Assembly (NCBI GenBank): GCA_037447655.1
Contig: JBBHKE010002973.1
Coordinates: forward strand, 1 to 64,000
Reading direction: 5' to 3'
Length of the DNA: 64,000 bases
From: Zygnema cylindricum
Taxonomy: Eukaryota > Streptophyta > Zygnematophyceae > Zygnematales > Zygnemataceae
In this document: piece after piece, positions 45,983 to 56,090 of the stretch
Layout: each line of letters starts with the position of its first letter
How positions within the stretch are numbered: position 1 is the stretch's first letter
Translations under genes and position numbers: made by a program
Notes under the pieces: model-generated
Told to the model about the DNA's origin: nothing
Seen by the model: only the letters and a program-made list of their open reading frames with translations
Database searches by the model: none

Positions 45983-46885
45983 TGCAATTTTGTGGTCTCT
46001 ATTGACCCACAAAATGAGCAGCCTATGTAAAGCCTCTAGGATAATATTTGCCCCTTCCACTTTCCCACCGAATAAGCGCCGTCCACGCATAAAAGTTTTC
46101 AGACCACTTTCACCCATTTGAGGACAAGACTCCCTTGAGTTAAACGCAAAAAGAATCACTGAATTTGCTCCCCTGAGCAGTAAGTTATGGCTGGTCAAAG
46201 ATGACCTTTATAGTTACAAGCTCTCTTAAAGAGTGGTACCTAAATTTCACTAAGTCCTGGTCTGCCTACTTACGATGCCTACTACTAAACCCTAGTTCAA
46301 TAGAAACACTATATAGTACAAAAAGGTACACTAGGCGATATACTTATTGTAGGGCTATTGTACGACATGGCTTTCAAAGTGACGCCTGTCAAAACGGGAG
46401 CCATGGTTCCTTCTCCCATCTTCTACGGTATGCAATAGTATGGTGCCTCGTGGCGTCACGTGACGCTATCCCCAAAGGCTGCCGAAAGTTTATTGCGGAT
46501 GGCGGTTGCAATTGTGGCCATCCGATCATTTTGTATTTATGCGGCTTCGATTCACTTCCATGCTTGAATTGATTAATGCGTGTTTTTATTAATCTGCTGC
46601 AAATTAGTCTGTTTAATAAATAGATGAATATGCGTGAAACGTAATATGTATATCGTTTCGGTAGTGCCTTAATGGATAAGGCTTAGGTCTAAATAGTAGT
46701 CTCTAGACCCCGGTTCAAATCTGGCCAGAGGCTGCATTTTGCTACAAATAGTAAAATACCTTCTAGTTCATTCTGCCTCCTTCTAAATGACACGGCAGCC
46801 ATGGCGTGCCTTTGGTTCTCTATTTCTCTCTCTTTACATTCTAACTAAAATACAGAAGTGAACGATTAATTACCTCTTTTTAACA
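45983..46885 (-). repeat. TE5 5' LTR
   Basis: 903 bp, colinear with the 3' copy but clearly diverged; AGGACTTAG-type box at 46250-46258; ACGTG motif near 46456. Confidence 0.9.
46660..46726 (+). other. Antisense tRNA-like module in TE5 5' LTR
   Basis: GCCTTAATGGATAAGGC (D-arm/A box), GGTCTA..TAGACC stem, CCCCGGTTCAAATCTGG (B box). Confidence 0.7.
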
Positions 46886-47433
46886 TCAACAACTAACTGA
46901 TACTAAATATGGTGCTGAAAAATGCCAAATGAATCAAACAGGTTCGACAAATCCCGAGAATGCAACTTTGCCATAAAACGACAACTCTCCAATGTTGGAT
47001 TCGCGTGCTGTAATTTGCAACTAACCTACACGGCCACATGGCCTTTATCCTATGATGTTGCCTATCATATAGGTACACTAATTCCTATATGTCTTTGACC
47101 AAGCAGGTTTTTATGTACAAACGCTGCCAGATTCTAGAGGTGGCCGCTGCGTTGCCGCCTCGGGATGCCTTACATCTACACCTCGAGGATGAAAACCCTC
47201 CCTACGCTACAAAAATAATGCATGAACCTCGTACGGTTCACCACTTGGACATGTGTCAGGTTTGTAGCCGTTTGAGTTAACAATATGTCAAGTTTGGGGC
47301 CGTTTTAATTCTCGATATCCGATGCTATACCGCAATCTGGTTCCATGCCGGTAACATGGTATAGCCTCCGTTGCGTGCGTGCCTTCAACTGCACATTTCG
47401 TTACCGACCTGTAATATTCCATTATACCCCAAT
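46886..47433. other. Spacer between TE5 and TE6, nothing recognised
   Basis: Single-copy-looking sequence with no domain, LTR or TIR recognised. Confidence 0.5.
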
Positions 47434-48178
47434 TGTTGTTCTATAACCACCGGTGCAGGTGGAGGAGCAGCAGTAGTAGTAGAAGTAGACATGATACACT
47501 CTCAGAAGCTATGAAGAATCCTACCAAACAGCTGTTCTTAAGTGCTCACGAATTCTCATACAAGCATCCAAACCTCACAAAACTATATCAGAATTTAGAG
47601 TAGCATAAACACTGATAACTCCCAAAGTTATAGCACAATTGACCCGACAACACTCAAGATATAATACTCAGAAGTTTCCCAAAAACTGTCTGCAATTTTA
47701 CTACTTGGAAGTCTGGATACATAATATGTTATGAGTCCTAAGTCTTATACTTGTGTTGAACTGGCATTACCAGTGTACTTGAGAGGTACGTCAAACCACC
47801 AAGCTACCACTAATATGTCAAGCTACCATTGAGCTATCACTAAGCTACCACTGAGCTATCACTAAGCTACCACTGAGTTCCCACTAAGTTGACTAGAATC
47901 GTATCTATCGCAGTTGCTCTATCCTGTACAGAATCACATTAAGAATATCAGACGTTGCGTTGTCCGTACGGACCATATCAAATATAATCGTGGTTGCCTT
48001 GTACTATCTGCTGCGCTGCTTTGCTGCTGCGCTGCACTATTGTATAGTTGCTGCTCTGCTGTATAGCAGCTGCTCTGTTGTATAGCAGCTGCGTTGCTTT
48101 GTTGTATAGCAGCTGCGCTGCTTTGTTTTTAAAGCAGCTGTGCTGCTCTGAGACTGAAAGCTTTCCAAAAAGAAAACA
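47434..48178 (-). repeat. TE6 3' LTR (745 bp)
   Basis: From TGTTTTCTTTTTGGAAAGC to ATAGAACAACA on the minus strand. ATG at 47492 opens MSTSTTTAAPPPAPVVIEQ across the last 59 nt. A TATAAGACTTAGGACT promoter box lies near 47734-47750. Confidence 0.85.
47995..48155. repeat. GCAGCTGC-rich minisatellite in TE6 LTR
   Basis: Interspersed units such as gttgtatagcagctgc and tgctgcgctgctttg lie near the 5' end (U3) of the LTR, with strong local palindromy. Confidence 0.75.
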
Positions 48179-48227
48179 CTCCCCTAAAGCTTTAGACTCA
48201 GTATCCCGGAGCAGCAGCGGTGATAAA

Positions 48228-48275
48228 CTAGCGCAACATCGCAACATAGCAATATAGCAATTAGCAAGTTTCCCA
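48228..48275. repeat. Octamer GCA repeat between RNase H and LTR of TE6
   Basis: Units cgcaacat, cgcaacat, agcaatat, agcaatta: 8-bp period, in the 3' untranslated stretch. Confidence 0.65.
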
Positions 48276-50014
48276 GTCCCACTACCTCACAATGGTGGAT
48301 TTATCGCAGAGTGGCAGTATTGCAGTGCAGCAATTCAACTATTCACTTAATCCCACTGCGTCCCTACAATACTTCAGCTTAGGAGCAGGATGGGCTTTAG
48401 TGAGCATATCAGCAATCATTTTTGCATCTGGCAAATAACATAATTTAAGCACTCTAGAGAACACTTTTTCTCTTACAAAGTGTAATCGTACATCCATGTG
48501 CTTGCTTTTGAAGTGATGACTCGGGTAAGAAGCAATGGCAATGGCAGCCTGGTTATCACACCAGATCACCTGTGGACCAACTTGCATGTATCCTAGTTCT
48601 TGTAATATGGATTTTACTCATAAGAGTTCTTTGAGGGCCGAGCTTGCTGCCATATACTCTGACTCCATTGTCGACTGTGCTGTAAACTTTTGAAGTTTGC
48701 AGCTCCAGCAGCAAGTACCGCTCCCAATTTGTAGAACGAATCCCGTGGTGGATTTCCGGCTTGGCATGTCGCCATAGCTTGCATCACTCCATGTTTGTAG
48801 CTTGACTTCTCCTCCGCCTAGAGTGAGTTTGAGATCTTTAGTTCCGGCAAAATATCTTAAGACTCTCCTTGCTGCATCAAGATCAGATTTTCTCGGATTT
48901 TCTAGACTCCTGCTCAGTACCCCGACTGCTGCAGCAATATCAGGACGGGTACAGTTCATGAAATATATTAAGCTTCCCACTATCTGTCTATAAGGTATTA
49001 TTGTCATAGGATCATTCTCCCCTAACTCTAATTACTCGCTAATAATGACACCTGGTTTTGTCTCTTCTCCCTCTTACTTCTGTCGAAACTCCATTGGAGT
49101 TAAACATCCTTTTGCCCCTCGCATTCCGTACTCATCTAACATGTTTCCAATAGCCTGTTTTTGAGTCAATTTTATTATTTTCTTATTTCTGTCCTTTTCT
49201 ACCTGGATACCCAAAATATATTTTGCCTCACCGAGGTCTTTCATCTCGAACTGTGAGTTTAGAGCTGTTTTGATTTTGTTAATTTCAGCCATTGATTTGC
49301 TAATTAATAGCAAATCATCTACATATATTGCTATATACACTATCCCATTTTCACCCTTTAAAACGTAGACAGAGTGATCAGAACTCATCCTTTGAAATCC
49401 TAGACTAGTCAAGAATTCATCAAGCTTTATATTCCACTGTCTAAGGGCCTGTTTTAGGCCGTACAAAGATTTTAGCAACTTGCATACTAAGTGCTCTTTT
49501 CCTGGTTCCACATACTTTTCAGGCTACTGCATGTAAATGGTCTCTTCTAGTTCTCCATGCAAAAAGGCCGTTTTTACATCCATCTGATGGATTTCCATAT
49601 CTTTTATAGCAGCTAGGGACAGCAAAATCCTAACTGATGGAAATCTTACAACCGGAGAAAAAGTTTCTTCAAAATTGATTCCTTCCTTTTGATTGTACCC
49701 TTTCGCCACAAGTCTAGCCTAATAGCGTTCAATGGTGTTATCAGGATTTAACTTCACCTTGAATACCCATTTGCTGCCGATCGCTTTTCGGTCTGGAGGA
49801 AGGTCCACAAGCTCCCATGTTTGAGCCTCCATGATCGAGTTCATTTTATCGTTTGCCGCCTCAATCTAGTGATGCCGCTCTGGTGATGAGAAGGCCTCTT
49901 GGATGGTCAAGGGCTCCCCTTAGACTGCGGAGCAGGCAAAGTGAGAGCTTGGTTGCAGGCGGCTGCTTGATCTTCTTCCCCTCGGAAATTCTGAGGTTGA
50001 GATCATTGGATGCC

Positions 50015-50100
50015 GCGCATTGCGCTGATTGCACTGGTTGCGATCCGTGTCTTGCTGATTGCGCTGGTTGCGATCCGTGTGTTCTTGATTGCGCTATTGG
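50015..50100. repeat. 30-bp tandem repeat in TE6 integrase-RT linker
   Basis: Unit attgcgctggttgcgatccg plus 10 bp, about 2.5 copies; on the coding strand it encodes QSxxHGSQPx repeats. Confidence 0.75.
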
Positions 50101-51786
50101 TCCGTCAGGACTCGAAGTTGGTGAGGAACTTGGAGAGAGTCTGACTCTGGAGTCATTACCGGAGTTTGTGGAATCTGCGGGACAATTTCTTGCATGCAAT
50201 CTAAGATGACATACTCCTGTACTTTTTGTTGCTTTTGCTGCTCTGTCATTTGAAATAAATCTATGGATTCTAGTTCATCTTTAACAATGATGTTTCTAGC
50301 TACAACTATTTTCTGCCTTTCAAACACAAAGACTCTATAACCTTTTGAGTGATCATCATATCCTAACAAAATACCCGGTAATCCCTTCGGTTCCATTTTC
50401 CATCTATTTGTAGACGTATCCAATATAAAGGATTGACTACCAAATACCTTGAAATGGCTAACATCTGGTTTGCTACCTGTCCAGATTTCGTAAGGAGTTG
50501 TTTCTACCGATCTTGATCCTATCCTATTTTTAATATAATTTGCACAATTTAGAGCCTCGGCCCAGAATTTCGGATCCACATTTTTGTCTGCGAGCATCGA
50601 CCTAGAGCTTTCTGTGAGAGTTCTATTCAGTCTTTCTGACACCCCATTTTGTTCCGGGGAATATGGAACAGTCAATAGATGACTAATGCCTTCCTCGAGT
50701 AAAAAAGTTTCAAATTCTTTCGATGTATATTCACCACCATTGTCCGATCTGAGCTGCAAAATAGATGAATTATGAAGTTTTTCAGCCCATGCTTTAAAGT
50801 GTTTGAAGTGACCAAACACTTCACTCTTCTCCTTCATGAAGTAAACTTTTGTAAACTTGGAGAAATCATCTGTGAAGGTGACCATATATTTCATCCCTCC
50901 TGCAGATGGAACCTTCGCCGGACCAAAGACATCCGAATGATTTTGTTGTAAAAGTTTCGTGGACCGATGCTCAGACTCCTTAGGAAATGGCAATCTGTGG
51001 ATTTTGCCTAACGCGCAACCATCGCAAGTTTTGACCGGTCCATCTGTGATTGATACACCCTCTATTTTTCCAGCAATGACCATTTTCCTCAAACTATCAT
51101 AATTAACATGGCCTAATCTTTTATGCCACGACTCATCTGAGTGCAAAACACCGGAGTACAAAACATCTTTCTCCTTTGTATTAGCCATATCCATGCGATA
51201 CATCTTGCTACTATCTCTAGTACTTGTAACCGGAACCTTCCCATTTTTGCTAACAACCTGCCGACCATTTTTCAAATTAACCTCAAAGCCTTTGCTCTCT
51301 ACCAACGACGTAGAAAACATATTTTTCTTAAAGTCAGGCACAAATAAGACATTGTGAAGAGTCCTTTCAATTGCTTTTCCTTCTACATCAACTAGTAAGG
51401 ACACATCACCCACAGCACGAGTTTGGACACTCATTCCACAAGCATAATAAATATTTTTCTCCAGCGTTGCTTTCAGATTTTTGAAGATGGTCTTGTTCCA
51501 GCACATGTGGGCTGACGCTCCTGTATCCATTATCCATCCGGGGTCCTTCGCGCCCTCCATTGTAGCCGCCATAGCGAATAGATCTGTATCATCCTCCGTA
51601 GAAACTGTCAAAGTCTCGTCTTAGAGAGACGAAGAAGCCGAAAATAGTGCATTTCCACGAGGTGTAGTCCCCGTGAAGCCTTTGTAAAACTGACTTTGTT
51701 GCCATCCCGGCCGGTATAAACCTGTATCGTTAGCTTTTTTAAGCTTAGGACAAAATTTGTATCCATGACCTCTCTCACTACAATTC

Positions 51787-52087
51787 GAACTCAGGGGAGT
51801 CCACGCTACACAGGGGTGTAGTCAGTTAGACTTTTTGTCTACCGAGGTGGCTGCATTTCAAAAGGAAAGTCAAAGTGGGTGAATGTGTCCAAATCTCATA
51901 TTCTAACTTTGCATTCTGTGGTGGAACTGACCACACAGAAAGTCTTATTTCACAAGGGTGAATCTATATTTGGGTTTTAATTGTGAAGGGGTCAGTCATT
52001 TGGGTTTATATCAAGTTAGGAGTTGACACTATCTAGATTAGCTTCTTTGGATCTGCTTACTCTGAGGGCCAATGGAGGTCTCAAAAT
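51787..52087 (+). mobile_element. Group IV LTR fragment (3' part)
   Basis: aactcaggggagtccacgct through the tail ggtctcaaaatttca aligns with the last ~300 bp of the LTRs ending at 53273 and 63571. It is truncated at the left by TE6 and followed by repeat Z. Confidence 0.75.
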
Positions 52088-52277
52088 TTCACATCATACC
52101 CAGTTAGTGTTGACAGTGAACGCCAAAATGTATGGACCTCACATTTGTATCATTCAACTAGAGGACAAAGAATATATACTAACAGAAATATCAATGGATC
52201 AGCCCAAGAAAACAAGCAAACAAATAAAAGTACAAAGACAAGTCCAGTAGGTAAAGATAAAAAAAGGATGGAATTCC
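52088..52277. repeat. Dispersed repeat Z, copy 2
   Basis: catcatacccagttagtg to atggaattc, near-identical to 34211-34400 in the same orientation. 52278-52340 holds nothing recognised. Confidence 0.7.
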
Positions 52278-52340
52278 CCCCCCGAACTCTTAGCCTGCAG
52301 GGGAGCTGGTAAGGGCTGTAAAAATTAATGGTCCATTTTA

Positions 52341-52630
52341 AGTATTTTCTAGGTCTAAATAGAAATATAGAAAGAAGTCGAGGCAGTCTACCTCTAACTT
52401 CTTTCTTAACTCTCAAACTTGTCGCAGTCACTGAGAAATTGGAGAGGGAGCTAGAGCCATGGCTACCTATGCTATCCATAGGTTTACGGGAAATTTATAT
52501 TAGTTAGGGGTATATTTACTAAAAGGGTATGTGCCGGCCACAGGATTTGATCCTGGTACCTACCGGCCGGCAGACAACAGTTAGCCGGTAGCCTTAGCCG
52601 TTAAGTCTAGACCTAATGTTACGTAGTAAA
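52341..52630 (+). mobile_element. Group IV LTR fragment (5' part)
   Basis: Starts within taagtattttctaggtctaaatag, contains the gccatggct box and a tRNA-like module, and stops exactly where the TE-D1 LTR begins at 52631. Confidence 0.65.
52531..52610 (-). other. Antisense tRNA-like module in LTR fragment
   Basis: The minus strand has TTAACGGCTAAGGCTACCGG (A-box region) and ACCAGGATCAAATCCTGT (B-box arm). Confidence 0.6.
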
Positions 52631-52825
52631 TGTTGATATTTGAGTATTTTCTAGTTCTGTATTAGGATAGAAAAAGAGCTGAGGCGGTCTGCCTCTAACT
52701 CCCCTATCTAAGCCCCCACACTTGTTGTAGTCACTGAAGGCTGGATAGGGAGCTAGAGCCATGGCTGCCTAGGCTCTCTAGAGAAGACAGGGGGTGAATT
52801 AGGTAGACTTACCAAAAGTTGGTTG

Positions 52826-52905
52826 ACAGACCCAGGAATTCATCTTGGTACCTGCCGTCCGTCAATCCGCATTAGCCGTTAGCTTTAGGCGTTAAGTATA
52901 GGACA
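52826..52905 (-). other. Antisense tRNA-like module in TE-D1 LTR
   Basis: The minus strand has CTTAACGCCTAAAGCTAACGG (A-box region, decayed) and accaagatgaattcctgg (decayed B box). Confidence 0.4.
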
Positions 52906-53273
52906 AATATTACGATATATAGGGTTTAATAAATTTACTTGACCATTTTCAGTGATTCTTTTTGCTGCGGACTCAGGGGAGTCCAGGCTACACATGGGTG
53001 TAGTCGGTCAGAGTTTTTGTCTGCCAGGGTGGCTGCATTTATAAGGGAAAGTCAAAGTGGGTGAATGTGTCCAAATGTGATATTCTAACTTTGCATTCTG
53101 TGGTGGAATTGAGCACACAGAAAGTGTTATTTCACAGGGGTGAATCTATATTGGGATTGTGACTGTCAAGGGGTCAGTTATTTGGGTTTATATTAACATG
53201 GAGTCGGCACTATCTAGATTAGCTTCTTTTGGATCTGCATACTCTGAGGGCCAATGGAGGTTTGAGAGTTTCA

Positions 53274-53289
53274 GGTTATGGGCCCACCA
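53274..53289 (+). promoter_or_regulatory. TE-D1 primer-binding site containing the gag ATG
   Basis: GGTTATGGGCCCACCA directly follows the LTR; 15 bases match the complement of the initiator tRNA-Met anticodon arm exactly. ATG 53278-53280 is the gag start, and an in-frame TGA lies a few codons upstream. Confidence 0.85.
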
Positions 53290-54267
53290 TCTAGGGTGCC
53301 TATGTTCGATGGAACAGACTTCACCTATTGGGAGTTTACAATGGCGGGATTGCTTTTTGAGAAACACTTATGGGGAATTGTTTCGGGACAAGTGAGATAT
53401 CCGCCACCTGGCTTTGGAGGAGCTTACTATGGAGATTCATTTGAGGTTGCCCACAATATCAACCGGAGCTCAGATGCAACGGAAGGTGAAGGGAAAAATC
53501 TTTCCGTGGATAAGGAAATAGGGGAGAAGGAAAAAGGGACACCTATGGTGAGGGGAGCTAGGCTCTCAGCTATGGTACCACATGTAGGGATTAAAACTGA
53601 AGAAAATGACAGGAAAATATGGGAATACAAAAACACTATAGCAAAACATCTCATACTTAGATATGTGTCTAAGTCGATAGCTATCACTCTTTTAAGTCTA
53701 ACCAAAGCTTCAAAGATATGGGAAGCACTAATTAAGATTTATAAGAGTGAGACTATTCAGAGGCACCAATTAGTAAAATAGGAAATAGATGCCTACGTTT
53801 ATAAAGGCGGTAGTATGATAGAGTTTTGCAATGATATTGCTGCGTTATACGTTGAGCTTACTAGTGCGGGATATGTAGAATCTGAGGAGAGTAAGATTAA
53901 TACACTACTTACGAAACTCCCAGATGAGTACGAAAACATCATTTGTCGTATGCAGGCAATGGATGGCTCCTCATGGACTTGGAGCTTTACCATGGGGATA
54001 ATTCTTGTGAAGGAAAGCACTTTGGAGCTTCGTAGGGGAAAGGACAGGGTCAATGCATTTTCAACTGGTGGTGATTGGCGGAAGCGTGATGAGAGGAACG
54101 GCGGTGACGAGCGGAAGCGTGATGAGAGGAACGATGGTGACGAGCGGAAGCGTGATGAGAGAAAGAAAGACAAAGGTAAACCTTATCGGAACTTTGGTGG
54201 AAAGAGAGGGAGAGGAAAAGAAAGGGGAGCTTTGAAAAAGGGGGCTTGCTTCTTTTGTAGGGAACCG
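53278..54267 (+). pseudogene. TE-D1 gag
   Basis: Starts MGPPSRVPMFDGTDFTYWEF at the ATG in the primer site. LWGIVSGQVRYPPPGFGG, SLTKASKIWEALIKIYKSET and IEFCNDIAALYVELTSAG are typical copia gag. An in-frame TAG at 53779-53781 (a VKQ position in TE8) interrupts it. LPDEYENIICRM follows, then a 33-bp tandem repeat encoding RKRDERNGGDE, a basic tail, and CFFCREP, where the zinc knuckle is cut off. It lacks all of pol. Confidence 0.85.
54078..54170 (+). repeat. 33-bp tandem repeat in TE-D1 gag
   Basis: Three units beginning gcggaagcgtgatgagagga at 54078, 54111 and 54144, encoding an 11-residue basic/acidic repeat; TE8 has one unit fewer. Confidence 0.85.
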
Positions 54268-54343
54268 CTCCTTTTCCCTGGCCAGGAGGGGGAAGGAGAG
54301 GGGGGAGGGGATATCTTTGCGCCCTCCCCAAGCACTCATCCCC
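54268..54343. other. GC-rich segment of unknown origin
   Basis: Begins ctccttttccctggccagg where the gag of TE-D1 breaks off, and is continuous with repeat X. Confidence 0.4.
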
Positions 54344-54501
54344 ACCTTTGCATGCATGCTCACAGGAACAAGGCGGGTAGCTTTGAGCACAAGCATGGTT
54401 GTGGGTAGCATTCGCATTCTGGGGAAGGTTTTTTGCAGGACTCCAATGCCAATTACCCAAACAGTGGGCCCCCTCTCTGATGTTTCCGGCACGCTCGACA
54501 T
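54344..54501. repeat. Repeat X, left copy
   Basis: acctttgcatgcatgctcac to cacgctcgacat, same orientation and about 85% alike by eye to 59564-59722. Both strands are open in at least one frame in each copy (for example VVGSIRILGKV on plus, VIGIGVLQ on minus), so coding status is unclear. Confidence 0.7.
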
Positions 54502-55895
54502 GGTTGTCACACCACACTATTTGAGGTCCGGATTGCATAAAATGAAGTTCTTGGAGGAGCGACTTCACCCATAGTAACTCCTTGACAGCTGAGCTTGCTG
54601 CCATATATTCAGCCTCCATTGTAGACTGGTTGCTATCTTTTGAAGCTTGCTGCTCCAGCAGCATGTTCTAGTTCCAATCTTCAAAATGAATCTAGTGGTG
54701 GAACGGCGGCTTGGCATGTCTCCATAGCTAGCATCGCTCCATGTCTGAATTTTGACTTCATCTCCACCGAGAGCAAGTCTAAGATTCCGTGTTCCTGCAA
54801 GGTACCGAAGAACCCTCTTCACGGCCTCCCAATCTGTTTTTCTTCGATTCTGTAAACTTCGACACAAAGCGCCAACTGCTGCCGTAATATCCGGCCTTGT
54901 GCAGTTCATGAAGTAAATTAGGCTACCAACAATCTGTCGGTGTGGAATGGTGGCTATAAAATCTGCCTCCCTTGACTCCTAGGTATCGTCAAAAATGATT
55001 CCTCCGTCGGTCTCCATGCCTTCAACTTTCTGCTTAAATTCCATGGGAGTGGCACTTCTATTTGCCTCAGCCACGCCAAACTTTTCAAGCATATTTCCTA
55101 TCGCTTCACGCTGCGTTAGATGGATTGTTCTCCTATCTCTATCCTTTTCTACTTGAATTCCAAAAATATACTTTGCCTCACCTAAGTCCTTCAGCTCAAA
55201 TCTTGAATTCAAGGCTGGCTTTATTTTGTTAATTTCATTTAATGACTTGCTTAACAGCAGCAAATCATCTACATATACCGCAATGTACATAATCCCATCT
55301 TTCCCTTCCATAACATAGACTGAGTGATGTTAGCTAATCCTAACGAATCCTAGACTTGTTAGAAACTCATCTAGTTTTAGGTTCCACTGACATGGAGCGT
55401 GCTTCAAACCATACAAGGATTTCAACAGTTTACAACAGTTTACAGACCAGATTTTCTTTTCCAGTCTCTTCATACCTTTCAGGCTACTTCATTTAAATTA
55501 CTTCCTCTAAATCTCCATGCAACAAAGCTGTCTTAACATCCATTTGATGTAGTTCCATATTCTCACTGGCCAATAGGTTAACAAATTGTAACAGCTGGAA
55601 ACCAGACAACCGGAGAGAAAGTCTCTTCATAGTCAATTCTCTCCTTCTGACTATAGCCTTTAGCAACCAGCCTAGCCTTATATCTTTCAATAGAGTTATC
55701 TGGATTCAACTTTACTTTAAAGACCCACTTACAGCCGATGGCTTTTCGGTCTGGTGGAAGCTCCACAAGCTCCCAAGTTTGAGCCTCCATTATCGATCTT
55801 ATTTCATCGTTAGCCGCAACGATCCATTGATCTTTTTCCGGAGCTGAAAAGGCTTCCTGTATTGTGACCGGTTCCATCATGCTGGGAGATAATAG

Positions 55896-56090
55896 AGCAA
55901 TTTCGCAGCTTCGCAATTTCGCAGCGTCGCAGCTTTGCAACTTCGTAGCATCGCAACTTCGCAATTCCGCAGCGTCGCAGCTTTGCAGCTTCGCACCGTC
56001 GCAGCTTCGCAATTTTGCAGGGTCGCAGTTTTCAATCAGATCCATTGAACCGATAGAAAATAGCGCAGCTTCGCAGTTTCGCAGCCTGCT
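55896..56090 (-). repeat. Octamer minisatellite in TE7 integrase-RT linker
   Basis: About 17 consecutive 8-bp units of the form tcgcagct / tcgcaatt (55896-56030), plus three more at 56063-56088. Three octamers make 24 bp, so the coding strand gives an 8-residue repeat (K/E)L(R/Q)SCDAA. Confidence 0.9.

Larger units (their letters stand above)
34829..46885 (-). mobile_element. TE5: group I copia retrotransposon, split by TE4
   Basis: Two 903-bp LTRs (34829-35731 and 45983-46885) are flanked by a perfect TCAAC duplication (34824-34828 and 46886-46890). Internal parts at 41997-45982 and 35732-36229 join when TE4 (36230-41996) is removed: the RNase H reading LWLHLGG continues to HTDITTWSDASYGD. 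Confidence 0.92.
47434..51786 (-). mobile_element. TE6: group II copia retrotransposon, 5'-truncated
   Basis: The 3' LTR (47434-48178) and internal region to the gag zinc knuckle are present. The 5' part is cut at about 51787 by a group IV LTR fragment. Sequence and LTR-encoded gag start group it with TE2. Confidence 0.85.
48179..51786 (-). pseudogene. TE6 copia gag (end) and pol, degenerate
   Basis: Minus strand from the right: partial zinc knuckle with SERGHGYKFCPKLKKA, TAG at about 51621, protease WIMDTGASAHMCWNK, HKRLGHVNYDSL and CDGCALGKIH, HSDVFGP, RSDNGGEY, NGVSERLNRT (D-D-E complete), KPDVSHFKVFGSQSF. Then a low-complexity linker (50015-50100) and [26 protein letters not shown] and IYVDDLLLISKS. 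RNase H has WSDASYGDMPSRKSTTGFV, STMESEYMAAS and WCDNQAAIAIA, then the polypurine tract. Stops at 49866, 49920, 49722, 49525, 49077, 49035 and 48615 break it. Confidence 0.88.
52631..54267 (+). mobile_element. TE-D1: group IV copia element, truncated after gag
   Basis: 5' LTR 52631-53273 (643 bp), primer site 53274-53289 and gag follow in order. The element is cut at the zinc knuckle at about 54267. Its LTR lacks about 500 bp of the U3-R middle found in TE8. Confidence 0.8.

Noticed and set aside
45962-46198. A 78-codon frame in the TE5 5' LTR with a close relative in the 3' LTR (34796-35044)
   Set aside because: The two copies differ mostly by amino-acid-changing substitutions and the frame crosses the primer site out of gag frame. 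It is open by chance because the LTRs are homologous.
47995-48155. Possible CRISPR-like array
   Set aside because: Units are irregular, lack spacers of constant length, and sit inside a plant LTR.
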